DNA of 64,000 nucleotides from Jannaschia sp. CCS1. Its GTDB lineage: Bacteria; Pseudomonadota; Alphaproteobacteria; Rhodobacterales; Rhodobacteraceae. Each line of letters begins with the position of its first letter. Positions within the stretch are counted from its first letter, which is position 1. The translations under genes and the position numbers were made by a program. This document shows, in pieces, positions 17,211 through 26,096 of this stretch. The notes beneath the pieces are model-generated. The model saw nothing but the letters and a program-made list of their open reading frames with translations, searched no databases and was not told the DNA's origin. The DNA lies in the NCBI RefSeq assembly GCF_000013565.1, contig NC_007802.1, positions 4,087,501 to 4,151,500 on the forward strand. Direction: 5' to 3'.

Positions 17211-17519
17211 ATGACCCGTATTCTCGCAGCCATCATCCTATCCGCAAGTGTCGGAATAATCGCCCCCATGACCCCGGCCAATGCCCAGTTTGAAGCGCAA
17301 AGTGTGCAGTTCTTTCGCGCCGCAGATGTCAACGGCGATGAGCGTCTGACCCTGGGCGAATTCCGCACCTTCATCCAGTCCATGGCCGCCGCCGGCGCGC
17401 CGATGTCGCAACGGATCGTCCGGCTTGCCGCCTACCGCGTCGCGTTCCGGCGCGTGGATACGAACGGGGACGGCGTGGCCACACCGGAGGAGCTGCGCGC
17501 CGCGGAACGCGCGAACTAG
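17211..17519 (+). CDS. exported EF-hand protein
   Basis: A 102-aa protein with a Sec signal (about 1-25) and two calcium-binding EF-hand loops, DVNGDERLTLGEF (about 43-55) and DTNGDGVATPEEL (about 83-95). Both have Asp/Asn at the chelating positions and Glu at the twelfth. It is a likely periplasmic Ca2+-binding protein. GGGAGAGG precedes the ATG at 17211. It is divergent from the peptidoglycan-binding gene and overlaps the CoA-ligase stop tail to tail by 4 bases. Confidence 0.82.
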   Translation: MTRILAAIILSASVGIIAPMTPANAQFEAQSVQFFRAADVNGDERLTLGEFRTFIQSMAAAGAPMSQRIVRLAAYRVAFRRVDTNGDGVATPEELRAAERAN

Positions 17520-18718
17520 TCGTAGCTGCGCTGGTCGTCGATCACCTTGCCGTCGTTGGGCAGGGTTCCCGGGGCCACGACCTCGACCGTCCCGCTCAGC
17601 TTCAGCGTTGCCTTCACCGCGTCGGCCAGCGCGGTTTCATCTGCGTCACCTTCGACCTGAACGTGCATCACATCCTGTTCCCCGTCGCGGGACGCCGTGA
17701 CCCGCGCCTTGGTCACGCCGGTTTTGGCGACCAGATCGGCCACCTGCTCAGGCCGCACGAACATACCCTTGATCTTGGTCGTCTGATCGGCGCGACCCAT
17801 CCAGCCCTTGATCCGCGCATTCGTCCGCCCGCAGGGGCTTTGACCCGCCATGATCGCGCTGAGGTCGCCGGTGGCGAACCGGATCAGCGGGTAATCGGGG
17901 TTGAGCGAGGTGACGACAACTTCGCCCACCTCCCCCTCGGCCACCGGATCGCCGGTCCCGGGGCGCACGATCTCAACAATCACGCCCTCATCCAGGATCA
18001 TCCCCTCCATCGCGTGGCTTTCATAGGCGATGTTGCCCAGATCCGCCGTGGCGTAGCATTGCAGGCAGGCAATCCCGCGGTCGGCATATTCCGCGCGCAG
18101 GGACGGGAACAGCGCGCCACCGCCCACCGCCGCGCGGGTGAAGCGCAGCGCCTCCCCCATCTCATCGGCCTTGTCGAGGATCACCTTCAGATAATCCGGC
18201 GTGCCCGCATAGGCCGTGCAGCCAACGTCTTTCGCGGCCCGCACCTGTAGCTCCGTCTGCCCGACACCTGCGGGCAAAACCGCCGCCCCCACGGCCCGCG
18301 CGCCGCTCTCGAAGATCATGCCAGCGGGCGTCAGGTGATAACCAAAGCAGTTCTGCACAATATCACCCGCCCCGATGCCCACCGCATGCAGGAACCGCCC
18401 CATGCGCCACCAATCGTGGCTGACGCCGCCGGGCTCATAGATCGGGCCGGGGGATTGGAACACATGGGCCACGTTCGACACGGCCATTCCCCCGAACGGC
18501 GGCTGTTCCGCCTGCCACGCCACAAGATCCGATTTGCGCAGCACCGGAAGGCCCGCCAGATCGCCCAGATCGGACAGGGGACCGGACGCAAGACAGCTCT
18601 CCTGCGCCTCGGCAACACGGGTCAGTTGCACATTCAGTGCGGCCAATTGCTCTGCCGCGCGCTGATCGGCGCTGCGGGTCTCCAGCGCATCAAAATGGCC
18701 TTGGCTTTTGTCCAACAT
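17516..18718 (-). CDS. phenylacetate-CoA ligase-like adenylate-forming enzyme
   Basis: The 400-aa protein resembles the PaaK branch of the ANL superfamily. It has an adenylation core with FGMAV.. and CFGYHLTPAG, the region GDPVAEGEVGEVVVTSL, and the hinge GDLSAIM...RIKGWMGRADQTTKIKGMFV with catalytic-loop features. It is expected to activate an aryl or aliphatic carboxylate to its CoA thioester. It is the last gene of the Liv ABC operon, so its substrate is probably the imported acid. The exact substrate is unknown. Confidence 0.85.
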   Translation of the reverse strand: MLDKSQGHFDALETRSADQRAAEQLAALNVQLTRVAEAQESCLASGPLSDLGDLAGLPVLRKSDLVAWQAEQPPFGGMAVSNVAHVFQSPGPIYEPGGVSHDWWRMGRFLHAVGIGAGDIVQNCFGYHLTPAGMIFESGARAVGAAVLPAGVGQTELQVRAAKDVGCTAYAGTPDYLKVILDKADEMGEALRFTRAAVGGGALFPSLRAEYADRGIACLQCYATADLGNIAYESHAMEGMILDEGVIVEIVRPGTGDPVAEGEVGEVVVTSLNPDYPLIRFATGDLSAIMAGQSPCGRTNARIKGWMGRADQTTKIKGMFVRPEQVADLVAKTGVTKARVTASRDGEQDVMHVQVEGDADETALADAVKATLKLSGTVEVVAPGTLPNDGKVIDDQRSYD

Positions 18719-18768
18719 CCCGGTTCCTTAACTCGCGCCGCGTTGGGCGCTTGGGTCTACAGCAGCGT

Positions 18769-19149
18769 TCAGTTTGCCAACGCCGTCAGCGGTTCATCGG
18801 CCCGCACGACATGGGTCGTGATCGCCACCATGTCGCTGTCGCCCACATTGGTCAGCCCGCCATGGATCGCGCCTTCCGGGAAATACAGCGACGTGCCCAC
18901 GGCAAACTCGACGATATCGCCGCCCGGGGTCTGCGCCGTCGTGGGCGTGATGACCACCGCATGTTCATCACCGGGATGGGTATGGAGCGGGACGGTCGCG
19001 CCGGGCTGCACCGTCAGGCGCGCCACGATCACCACCATGTTGTCCGAGCCCGGCACCGCTTCGCGCCGGATCTCTTCGCGCAACAATTCCTGCGCTGCGA
19101 CGGGTAGGGCCATCGCGCCAATCAGCGCGGCTGCCAAAAATACCTTCAT
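18769..19149 (-). CDS. periplasmic cupin-domain protein
   Basis: A 126-aa protein with a Sec signal (MKVFLAAALIGAMALPVAA) and a single small cupin barrel. Motif 1 contains VPLHTHPGDEHAVVI (His-x-His, Glu, His metal-ligand pattern) and motif 2 is FPEGAIHGGLTN. It may bind a metal and a small ligand. It lies between livF and the PaaK-like ligase on the same strand. Confidence 0.82.
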   Translation of the reverse strand: MKVFLAAALIGAMALPVAAQELLREEIRREAVPGSDNMVVIVARLTVQPGATVPLHTHPGDEHAVVITPTTAQTPGGDIVEFAVGTSLYFPEGAIHGGLTNVGDSDMVAITTHVVRADEPLTALAN

Positions 19150-19173
19150 ATCGTGATCCTTTCGGTTAAATGT

Positions 19174-20004
19174 TCAGCTCAGCCAGCGCTTGCGACGGCG
19201 ATAGCTGCGCACATCGCGGAACGATTTCCGCCCATCCTCGGACATGCCAAGGTAAAATTCCTTCACGTCCGGGTTCTCGCGCAGTTCCGCCGCCGGGCCG
19301 TCCATCACCACGCGCCCGCTTTCCAGAATATAGCCGTAATGGGCGAACCGCAGCGCCACGTTGGTGTTCTGCTCGGCCAGCAGGAAGGTGACGCCCTGCT
19401 CCTCGTTCAACCGCTTCACGATGCCGAAGATCTGCTCCACCAATTGCGGGGCAAGGCCCATGGACGGCTCATCGAGCAAAATCGTCTCAGGCCGGGACAT
19501 CAGCGCGCGGCCAATCGCGCACATCTGCTGCTCCCCGCCGCTGGTATAGCCCGCCAGTGACGTCCGCCGCTCTTTCAGGCGCGGGAAATATTCGTACACA
19601 AGGTCCAGATCCGCCGCGACCGCCCCGCGCCCATCCTTGCGCGTGTAGCTGCCCGTCAGCAGGTTTTCTTCAACGGTCAGGTGCTCAAAACAATGGCGGC
19701 CTTCCATGACCTGAATGACCCCCCGCTCCACCAGGTCCGAGGGGTTCAGATCCTGAATCCGCTCACCGCGATACTCGATGGAGCCTTTGGTGACCTCCCC
19801 GCGCTCGGAATGCAGCAGGTTGGAGATTGCCTTCAACGTCGTCGTCTTGCCCGCGCCGTTGCCCCCCAGAAGCGCCGTGATCCCGCCCTTGGGCACCTTC
19901 AGCGACACACCTTTCAGGACAAGGATCACGTGGTTGTAGATCACCTCGATATTGTTGACCTCCAACAGCGTTTCGGTCTTCACCTCACTCACCTGATCCA
20001 ACAT
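19174..20004 (-). CDS. livF: branched-chain amino acid-type ABC transporter, ATP-binding protein LivF
   Basis: A 276-aa ABC ATPase with Walker A GGNGAGKTT, signature TSGGEQQM and Walker B ILLDEPSMGL. The C-terminal YILESGRVVMDG pattern is typical of LivF. It energises the HAAT-family importer encoded upstream in the operon. The ATG at 20004 has GAGG nine bases upstream. The alternative ATG at 20013 would abut the GAGG, so the shorter start is preferred. Confidence 0.93.
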   Translation of the reverse strand: MLDQVSEVKTETLLEVNNIEVIYNHVILVLKGVSLKVPKGGITALLGGNGAGKTTTLKAISNLLHSERGEVTKGSIEYRGERIQDLNPSDLVERGVIQVMEGRHCFEHLTVEENLLTGSYTRKDGRGAVAADLDLVYEYFPRLKERRTSLAGYTSGGEQQMCAIGRALMSRPETILLDEPSMGLAPQLVEQIFGIVKRLNEEQGVTFLLAEQNTNVALRFAHYGYILESGRVVMDGPAAELRENPDVKEFYLGMSEDGRKSFRDVRSYRRRKRWLS

Positions 20005-20055
20005 TCCGTTCATCCTCGGTTAAGGTTAACGCGCGCGCCCAAGCATCCTGGCGCA

Positions 20056-20098
20056 CCGCTCCCCCTTTCATCTGGTCAAATACAACTCAAATCCCGGC
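20056..20098 (+). repeat. dispersed intergenic repeat, copy B
   Basis: Contains CCGCTCCCCCTTTCATCTGG followed by TCAAATACAACTC, closely matching copy A at 12861 and resembling copy C at 39684. It sits inside the Liv operon between livF and the binding-protein gene and is followed by a CCGGCGG/CCGCCGG hairpin (about 20094-20126). Confidence 0.5.
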
Positions 20099-20133
20099 GG
20101 CAGCCCCAATGCACCGCCGCCGGAAGGGTCAGA

Positions 20134-21414
20134 TCAGCTCTCGCCGCACTGGCTCTCGATCCCGTTTTCCTCGGCATATTGCGCCGAATCTTCCAGAACC
20201 AGCGGCTGCGTCACGCTATCGTCCGGCGCGATGAAGTCGGTGAGCGTCACCCAGGCCTCGCCGTCCCATTGCTGCATGATCGCCATGCCGGTGCCGCCGT
20301 GGTCTTCACAGGTCACCGCGAATTCCGGCCCGATGCCCGGCATGCCAAGCTCTTCCATGCGGGCGTTGGTGATCTCCAGCGCCTCCATGCCGTCGCGCAT
20401 CATGCTGGCGTCGATCTCGGCCACGCCGTGGATCTCCTGCGCCGTGGCCGCCGCTTCCGCCGCAAGCATCGCCGCATACATGCCGCGCGTATACAGCACA
20501 TTGCCCAGGTTCGTGCCGTCACCGGCATTCAAGCCCGCATCAATGACGTGCTCCTGAATTTCGGCAAAGACCGGCATGTCGCCCAGGCGATTCATGTTGA
20601 GCGAGCGGTAACCCGCCGCATCGGCGCCTGCGGATTCCACATCATGGTCCGCGCCGGCCCACCAATTGCCGATGAAGTTCTCCATCGGATAGCGCACGTT
20701 GATCGCCTCCTGGATGGCGACCTGGTTCATCACGCCCCAGCCCCACATCACGACATAATCGGGACGCTCGCGGCGGATCTGCAACCACTGGTTGCCCTGC
20801 TCCTGGCCGGGGTGGTCGACGGCCAACTGGCTCAACTCAAACCCGTGCTGCTCCGACAGCGTTTCCAGCGTGCGGATCGGCTCCCGACCATAGGCGGAGT
20901 TGTGGTAGAGGAGCGCAATCGTCTGCCCCTCAAGGCTGCCGTCGTTCTCTTCCAGCAACTGGTTCACGATCACGGAGGCCGCGTCCCAATAGTTGGCCGG
21001 GTAGTTGAACGTGTGGCTGAACACATCGCCATTGGCAGCAGAGGTCCGGCCATAGCCCATCGTATGAAGCGGGATGCCGTCCACGGTCGTACGCGGGATC
21101 AACTGGTAGGTAATACCGGTCGACAGCGGCTGATAGACCAACGCCCCTTCGCCGCGCGTGCTCTCATAGCATTCCACGCCGCGCTCGGTGTTGTACGCCG
21201 TCTCGCACTCGGGCACGCGTGTCATCACGCCGCCAATGCCGCCATCGCGCTCATTGAGCAGGGTCATGTAATCGGCATAGCCATCCGCAAACGGGATACC
21301 ACCCGCCGCATAGGGCCCGGTCCGGTAGCTGAGGCTTGGGAACACCAGGTCCGCCGCCGCCGGGCTTCCTGCGGCCACCGCTGCGGCCACTGCAATCAAA
21401 GTCACTTTCTTCAT
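20134..21414 (-). CDS. periplasmic substrate-binding protein of the Liv-type ABC importer
   Basis: A 426-aa protein with a Sec signal (MKKVTLIAVAAAVAAGSPAAA) and a type-1 periplasmic-binding (Leu/Ile/Val-binding-like) fold. Recognisable segments are SYRTGPYAAGGIPFADGYADYM and FNYPANYWDAASVIVNQLL. Its divergent N-terminus and association with acyl/aryl-CoA ligases suggest a carboxylic acid rather than an amino acid as ligand; this is inference. The ATG at 21414 follows GGGAGGAATG. A longer open frame upstream is not needed. Confidence 0.88.
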   Translation of the reverse strand: MKKVTLIAVAAAVAAGSPAAADLVFPSLSYRTGPYAAGGIPFADGYADYMTLLNERDGGIGGVMTRVPECETAYNTERGVECYESTRGEGALVYQPLSTGITYQLIPRTTVDGIPLHTMGYGRTSAANGDVFSHTFNYPANYWDAASVIVNQLLEENDGSLEGQTIALLYHNSAYGREPIRTLETLSEQHGFELSQLAVDHPGQEQGNQWLQIRRERPDYVVMWGWGVMNQVAIQEAINVRYPMENFIGNWWAGADHDVESAGADAAGYRSLNMNRLGDMPVFAEIQEHVIDAGLNAGDGTNLGNVLYTRGMYAAMLAAEAAATAQEIHGVAEIDASMMRDGMEALEITNARMEELGMPGIGPEFAVTCEDHGGTGMAIMQQWDGEAWVTLTDFIAPDDSVTQPLVLEDSAQYAEENGIESQCGES

Positions 21415-21519
21415 CGGGTCATTCCTCCCATGGATGTTTTTCCGATTTCTTTTACCCGCGCCTCCCAGCAGCGGGGTCTTACACATGATCGTTCCCTCGT
21501 TCAGTTCCCTCGCGAGGGC

Positions 21520-22605
21520 CTAATGCGGAAACGGCCACAATCTCAATTTCTCTTTCACCAGCGCCCAAAGGCGTGCCAACCCGTGCGGTTCCACGATCAG
21601 GAAGAACATGATCAACGCCCCCACGATGACGAACTCGAAGTGGGTGGCAAGCGCGCTGTCCCAATTCATCGTGCCGGTCAGGAAGTTGCGCAAAACGACC
21701 GGCAAGATCACCATGAACGCCGCGCCCGCAAAGCTGCCGAAGATACTGCCCAACCCGCCGATGATGATCATGAACAGCACCAGAAAGCTCTTGGTGATGC
21801 CGTAGACCTCGCCCACTTCCACCGCGCCCAGATACACGGTGAACAAAAGCGCCCCCGCGATACCAACGTAGAAGCTGCTGACCGCAAAGGCCGTCAGCTT
21901 CGCCTTCAACGGATTCACCCCAATGATTTCTGCGGCGATGTCCATATCGCGGATCGCCATCCACTGCCGCCCCACGCTGCCCCGCGTCAGGTTCCGCGCG
22001 ACCCAGGCCAGCACGAAGACGAACAGGAAACAGAACAGATATTTCGCCCAGGCCTCTGCATTGGGGCCGGTGACGGGAATGCCCGTGAAGTAGAAGAAAT
22101 CCCGCTCCGGCGCGGAGATCTGGCCCGAGGCGGAGTAATTGTAGAACCACGGCACCTTGTTGAAGAGCCACACCAGGAAGAACTGCGCCGCCAGCGTGGC
22201 TACGGCCAGATAAAACCCCTTGATCCTCAGGCTCGGCAGGCCAAACGCCACACCGACCATCGCCGTCATCACACCCGATAGAAGCGTGACCGAGATCATG
22301 TCGAGGCCCGGAAACGCCGTCATCAGCTTGTAGGACGTATAGGCCCCAACGGCCATGAACCCGCCCGTGCCAAGGCTGACCTGCCCGCAATAGCCCGTCA
22401 GAATGTTCAGCCCGATAGCCGCAATCGCATAGATCAGGAACGGGATCAGAATCGAGTTCGCCCAGTAATCATTCAGCACGAACGGAATGATCAACGCGCC
22501 CACGATCAGGACAAAGTAGTACCGATACCGATCAAACAGGATCGGGAAGGTTTGGTTGTCGGCGGCATAGGACGTTTTGTAATCGCCCGCTTCACGGTAG
22601 AACAT
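21520..22605 (-). CDS. livM: branched-chain amino acid-type ABC transporter permease LivM
   Basis: The 361-aa inner-membrane permease has about ten hydrophobic segments. LivM landmarks are GYCGQVSLGTGGFMAVGAY, SLRIKGFYLAVATLAAQFF and IIGGLGSIFGSFAGAAFM. I chose ATG 22605 (MFYREAGDYKTSY) because GAAGGGGAG lies at good spacing. The longer frame to 22674 begins with TTG and has no ribosome-binding sequence. Confidence 0.93.
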   Translation of the reverse strand: MFYREAGDYKTSYAADNQTFPILFDRYRYYFVLIVGALIIPFVLNDYWANSILIPFLIYAIAAIGLNILTGYCGQVSLGTGGFMAVGAYTSYKLMTAFPGLDMISVTLLSGVMTAMVGVAFGLPSLRIKGFYLAVATLAAQFFLVWLFNKVPWFYNYSASGQISAPERDFFYFTGIPVTGPNAEAWAKYLFCFLFVFVLAWVARNLTRGSVGRQWMAIRDMDIAAEIIGVNPLKAKLTAFAVSSFYVGIAGALLFTVYLGAVEVGEVYGITKSFLVLFMIIIGGLGSIFGSFAGAAFMVILPVVLRNFLTGTMNWDSALATHFEFVIVGALIMFFLIVEPHGLARLWALVKEKLRLWPFPH

Positions 22606-22701
22606 CAGACGCTCCCCTTCGTTAAATCGCACGCCGTCCAGAAGGTCTGCGGGTGGGTGGGTGTCGTGGGCCAAAGGACCACGCGGTCACTCAGTTGCAG
22701 A

Positions 22702-23688
22702 TCAAACCCGCTCAATGATCTTCTCCCCGAACAAACCCTGCGGGCGGAACACCAGGAACAGCAAGGCCAGCACATAGGCGAACCAGTTCTCCGTCGCGCC
22801 GCCGATCATCGGGCCGATTGCGAACTCGAACAACGCCTCACCCACGCCAATGATCAAGCCACCCACGATGGCACCGGGGATCGACGTGAAGCCCCCCAGC
22901 ATCAGCACCGGCAAGGCCTTCAAGGCGATCAACGACAGCGAAAACTGCACGCCGGACTTGCTGCCCCACATGATCCCCGCCACCAGCGCCACGATCCCCG
23001 CCAGCGACCAGACCAGCACCCAGACGTAATTCAGGGATATCCCCACGCTCAGCGCCGCCTGATGATCATCGGCCACCGCCCGCATCGCACGCCCGTTCTT
23101 GGTGTATTGCGAATAGGCGATCAGCCCCATCACCAGGATCGCGGCAATCACCGCCGCGGCCATGTCCAGATTGTCGATGAAGAACCCGTAACCGAAGATC
23201 TCGAACGTGGTCACGTCGATCCAGTCGTTGATCCCCTGGGGCAGGCCCACATCCAGATTGCGGATCTCGGACCCCCACATCAAGTCGCTCACCCCCTCCA
23301 GGAAATAGGCCAGACCAATCGTGGCCATGAACAGGATGATCGGCTCCTGCCCCACCAGATGTTTGAACACGAACCGCTGCACCAGATAGGCGAAGGCGAT
23401 CATGATCAGGACGGTCAGAAGGATCGCGCCAAGCGCCGGAACCTCCCACCCGAAATAGTGGATGTCGGTCCCGAAAATCTCGTTGATCAGGTGACCGAAG
23501 GGCACCCGCCCCTGCTGGATGCCCACCAGCGTCATCGCCGCAAACAGCGCCATAACCCCCTGCGCATAATTGAAGATACCGCTCGCTTTGAAGATCAGCA
23601 CAAAGCCCAGCGCCACAAGCGCGTACATCACCCCGTTCAACAATCCGTTGAGCGTGACTTCCATCGCAAAGATCAGTTGTTCAGGCAT
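22702..23688 (-). CDS. livH: branched-chain amino acid-type ABC transporter permease LivH
   Basis: A 328-aa permease with eight or more membrane segments. LivH motifs are LNGLLNGVMYALVALGFVLI, FNYAQGVMALFAA, NGRAMRAVADDHQAALSVGI and VLMLGGFTSIPGAIVGG. It forms the translocation channel with LivM. It begins 3 bases after the stop of the preceding small exported-protein gene. Confidence 0.94.
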   Translation of the reverse strand: MPEQLIFAMEVTLNGLLNGVMYALVALGFVLIFKASGIFNYAQGVMALFAAMTLVGIQQGRVPFGHLINEIFGTDIHYFGWEVPALGAILLTVLIMIAFAYLVQRFVFKHLVGQEPIILFMATIGLAYFLEGVSDLMWGSEIRNLDVGLPQGINDWIDVTTFEIFGYGFFIDNLDMAAAVIAAILVMGLIAYSQYTKNGRAMRAVADDHQAALSVGISLNYVWVLVWSLAGIVALVAGIMWGSKSGVQFSLSLIALKALPVLMLGGFTSIPGAIVGGLIIGVGEALFEFAIGPMIGGATENWFAYVLALLFLVFRPQGLFGEKIIERV

Positions 23689-23691
23689 GTC

Positions 23692-24285
23692 TCACTCCAG
23701 TTCCAAGCATCCGTCGCCCCAGCCCTGCCGGTTGCCGAACACGGTAAACGCGATTGTATCCGCCGCCTCGGGGCGCGAAAATTGCACCTCCCAGGACGTG
23801 ACAGCATGGGTATGGGGGAAGTCTTCCAGGCAGGTGTCCAGACGCAGCACATCGGGTGCTGGCGGCACCTGCGTGCCCCATAGCAGCGCGCCGACGCCCA
23901 GCGTGTGCCGATGCAAGGCGTTCCAGACCAGATCGGATGATCCCTCGCCTAGGGTCGCGGTCCCCGTGCAGTCAAGGCTGGCGTAATCGTCCTCTTCATA
24001 GAGGGTCACGGTCATCTCGCTCTGGCCCCAGTCAAATGGGGCGTCGGTGCGAAGTGCCACGACTGCCTGGCCTTCAGAGATGTCGGCAGAGGTGACGTCA
24101 AACCCACCCGTCGGGATCGGGTTCATGCGCAAAAACATCGACGTGCACTGCGACGCCAGCCGCAGCACATGGGCCGCACCGCTGACCATGATCAGCTCTT
24201 GCACATCGTCCGCAGGCTCCACCTGCCCGACCACCGGCAAAGTGGTGACTGCAATCAATGCGGTCGAGAGGAGGATGCGTTTCAT
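23692..24285 (-). CDS. exported protein of unknown function in the Liv operon (197 aa)
   Basis: It starts MKRILLSTALIAVTTLPVVG, a Sec signal. The mature protein has scattered Cys residues (ASQCTSM, LDCTGT, LDTCLED, DGCLELE) that could form disulfides and a beta-rich look. No family recognised. It lies 3-4 bases from both neighbours, so it is certainly cotranscribed with livH. It is one of four such genes between the ABC components. Confidence 0.75.
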   Translation of the reverse strand: MKRILLSTALIAVTTLPVVGQVEPADDVQELIMVSGAAHVLRLASQCTSMFLRMNPIPTGGFDVTSADISEGQAVVALRTDAPFDWGQSEMTVTLYEEDDYASLDCTGTATLGEGSSDLVWNALHRHTLGVGALLWGTQVPPAPDVLRLDTCLEDFPHTHAVTSWEVQFSRPEAADTIAFTVFGNRQGWGDGCLELE

Positions 24286-24289
24286 CACC

Positions 24290-24727
24290 TCAGCTCTCCA
24301 AATTCGTTTCAACGACGGTGAGGCCCATTGGGCTGGCGTCACGGTCAATCTCGACCTCGATCAGCGGTTCGCGCTGGAATGTCGATTGCAGCGTCTCGGG
24401 CGTCCGGTCGATGCGGATCCAGTTGCCAGACGCCACTTCGGCATCCGCCCAGGCCGCAACCTCCGGCCCGAAGACGCCAAAGACCGAACAGAATTGCACC
24501 ACGGCATCAGAGGTGGACCGCACCAGCTGCCAGTCCCGGAAATGCGCCATCCACATCTGCTCGTCCACGCCGTCCACCATCAGGATCAAACCGTCGGTAT
24601 CACTGTCGCGGACCTCAAGCATCGGGGTCAGGCAGCGCGCCTCAAACTGCGCGAAGGCATCACTGACCTGCGCTTGTGCAGGCGCGGCCACCGCGATGGC
24701 CAGCAGGATCAGCCGCAGATCACCCAT
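24290..24727 (-). CDS. exported protein of unknown function in the Liv operon (145 aa)
   Basis: It begins MGDLRLILLAIAVAAPAQA, a Sec signal. The first mature helix, FAQFEARCLTPML, has the same Cys-Leu placement as the two exported proteins upstream, and a second Cys occurs in VVQFCSVFG. The start overlaps the upstream gene by 8 bases. No known domain; a divergent paralogue of its neighbours is possible. Confidence 0.72.
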   Translation of the reverse strand: MGDLRLILLAIAVAAPAQAQVSDAFAQFEARCLTPMLEVRDSDTDGLILMVDGVDEQMWMAHFRDWQLVRSTSDAVVQFCSVFGVFGPEVAAWADAEVASGNWIRIDRTPETLQSTFQREPLIEVEIDRDASPMGLTVVETNLES

Positions 24728-25274
24728 CGCAGCCATCCGCGTTGGAGCCGACAAGCCCCTCGCCCCACTGGAACCCGATCCCAAGCCCGTCACCATCCAC
24801 CACGTCATAGACCGAGTAGAGCGCGCGGGGATCAGTGCAGAGGGCGTAGAATGTGCCACCAAGATTGACCGCCTGACCGTCCGTCACTCGCGCCTCCATC
24901 CGGCTGAACAATTGCTCGTAGTCGTCACCTTGCGGGTCCGCGCCGACACCGCCAACCTGGCAGGTCATGCCATCTGCGGTGTTGGCAATTTCCACGGTCA
25001 TATCCGTGCCCGTCCGCAGGTACAGCGCCTGCCCCGCGACGCCGAATTGCAGGTCATAGGCCGCGTCCGCGTCAAAAGGCGTCTCGTCGGCAAAACCACC
25101 ATCGGCCCAGGCCAGACAATGGTCCATCACCTGCAACAGATCCGGCCCGCTGGCCATCTGCGCATGGGCGGGCGTGGTCGCAACCAGCGCGGCGACAACA
25201 CCGACACGTGTAGTTACAGAAAAACTACGGAAAAAATACAGGGTCTTGCACCCTGTTTTGGACAGATCAGTCAT
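24720..25274 (-). CDS. exported protein of unknown function in the Liv operon (184 aa)
   Basis: An N-terminal hydrophobic segment (about 20-35, VGVVAALVATTPAHA) ends in an Ala-x-Ala signal cleavage site. It is followed by a helix ending MDHCLAWAD and a second Cys in GMTCQVGG. There is no recognised domain. Its start overlaps livG by 8 bases and its end overlaps the next exported protein by 8 bases, so translation is coupled. Confidence 0.72.
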   Translation of the reverse strand: MTDLSKTGCKTLYFFRSFSVTTRVGVVAALVATTPAHAQMASGPDLLQVMDHCLAWADGGFADETPFDADAAYDLQFGVAGQALYLRTGTDMTVEIANTADGMTCQVGGVGADPQGDDYEQLFSRMEARVTDGQAVNLGGTFYALCTDPRALYSVYDVVDGDGLGIGFQWGEGLVGSNADGCDG

Positions 25275-26085
25275 GGCTCACCCCCAGATAGGCGTCGATG
25301 ACTTCCTGGTTGTTGCGCACCTCGTCCGGCGTGCCGTCGCCGATCTTTTTGCCGTAATCCATCACGACCACCCGATCGCTCAGGTCCATCACGACGCCCA
25401 TGTCATGCTCAATCAGGACGATGGTCGTGCCGAACTCATCATTCACGTCAAGGATGAAGCGGCTCATGTCCTCCTTCTCCTCCACGTTCATGCCCGCCAT
25501 CGGCTCATCCAGCAGCAGGATCTGCGGCTCCGCTGCCAGTGCCCGCGCCAGCTCCACACGCTTTTTCAGACCATAGGGCAACCGCCCCACGGGGGTTTTA
25601 CGGATGGCTTGAATCTCCAGGAAATCAATGACTTCCTCGGCCTTGGCGCGGTTGGCGACCTCTTCCGCCTCCGCGTTGCCCCACCACAGCGCCTGACCAA
25701 ACAGCCCCGCCTTCATGTGGTTCAGCCGGCCTGTCATGACGTTGTCCAACACGCTCATCCCCTCGAACAACGCGATGTTCTGAAACGTCCGCGCAATCCC
25801 CTGCCGCGCCACCTGATAGGGCTTCATCGTCGGGCGTTTGGCGCCACGATAAATCACCTCACCCTCCTGCGGATGATAGAACCCCGAAATGACGTTGAGC
25901 ATGGAAGACTTACCGGCCCCGTTGGGCCCGATGATGGCGCGGATCTCCCCCTCCCGCACATCAAAGGAGATGTTCTTGATCGCCTCAACCCCGCCAAATC
26001 TAAGGGTAATTCCGCGCATCTCCATGATGACGGGGCCAATCGTGCGGCCATCAGGTGTCGTCGTCGTTTGTGTGGTGTCTAACAT
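25267..26085 (-). CDS. livG: branched-chain amino acid-type ABC transporter, ATP-binding protein LivG
   Basis: A 272-aa ABC ATPase with Walker A GPNGAGKSS, a Q-loop (TFQNIALF), a signature region LPYGLKKRVELARAL and Walker B ILLLDEPMAGM. The C-terminal VMDYGKKIGDGTPDEV is LivG-like. The signature LPYGLKK departs from canonical LSGGQ, as in many LivG proteins of this operon type. The ATG at 26085 follows GAGGGAG. It works with LivF, LivH and LivM. Confidence 0.94.
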   Translation of the reverse strand: MLDTTQTTTTPDGRTIGPVIMEMRGITLRFGGVEAIKNISFDVREGEIRAIIGPNGAGKSSMLNVISGFYHPQEGEVIYRGAKRPTMKPYQVARQGIARTFQNIALFEGMSVLDNVMTGRLNHMKAGLFGQALWWGNAEAEEVANRAKAEEVIDFLEIQAIRKTPVGRLPYGLKKRVELARALAAEPQILLLDEPMAGMNVEEKEDMSRFILDVNDEFGTTIVLIEHDMGVVMDLSDRVVVMDYGKKIGDGTPDEVRNNQEVIDAYLGVSHD

Positions 26086-26096
26086 GATGCTCTCCC

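Noticed and set aside
20020-20035. TTAA repeats resembling a CtrA site upstream of livF
   Set aside because: The two TTAA half-sites are separated by 2 bases instead of 7.
19681-22281. Very long plus-strand open frame (over 800 codons) opposite the livF-binding-protein-livM genes
   Set aside because: It is exactly antisense to three well-recognised genes; its product is His/Arg/Gln-rich with no domain, as expected from GC-rich codon bias on the other strand.
22552-23883. Plus-strand open frame of 443 codons
   Set aside because: Antisense to livH and its neighbours; His/Gln/Arg-rich with no recognisable domain.
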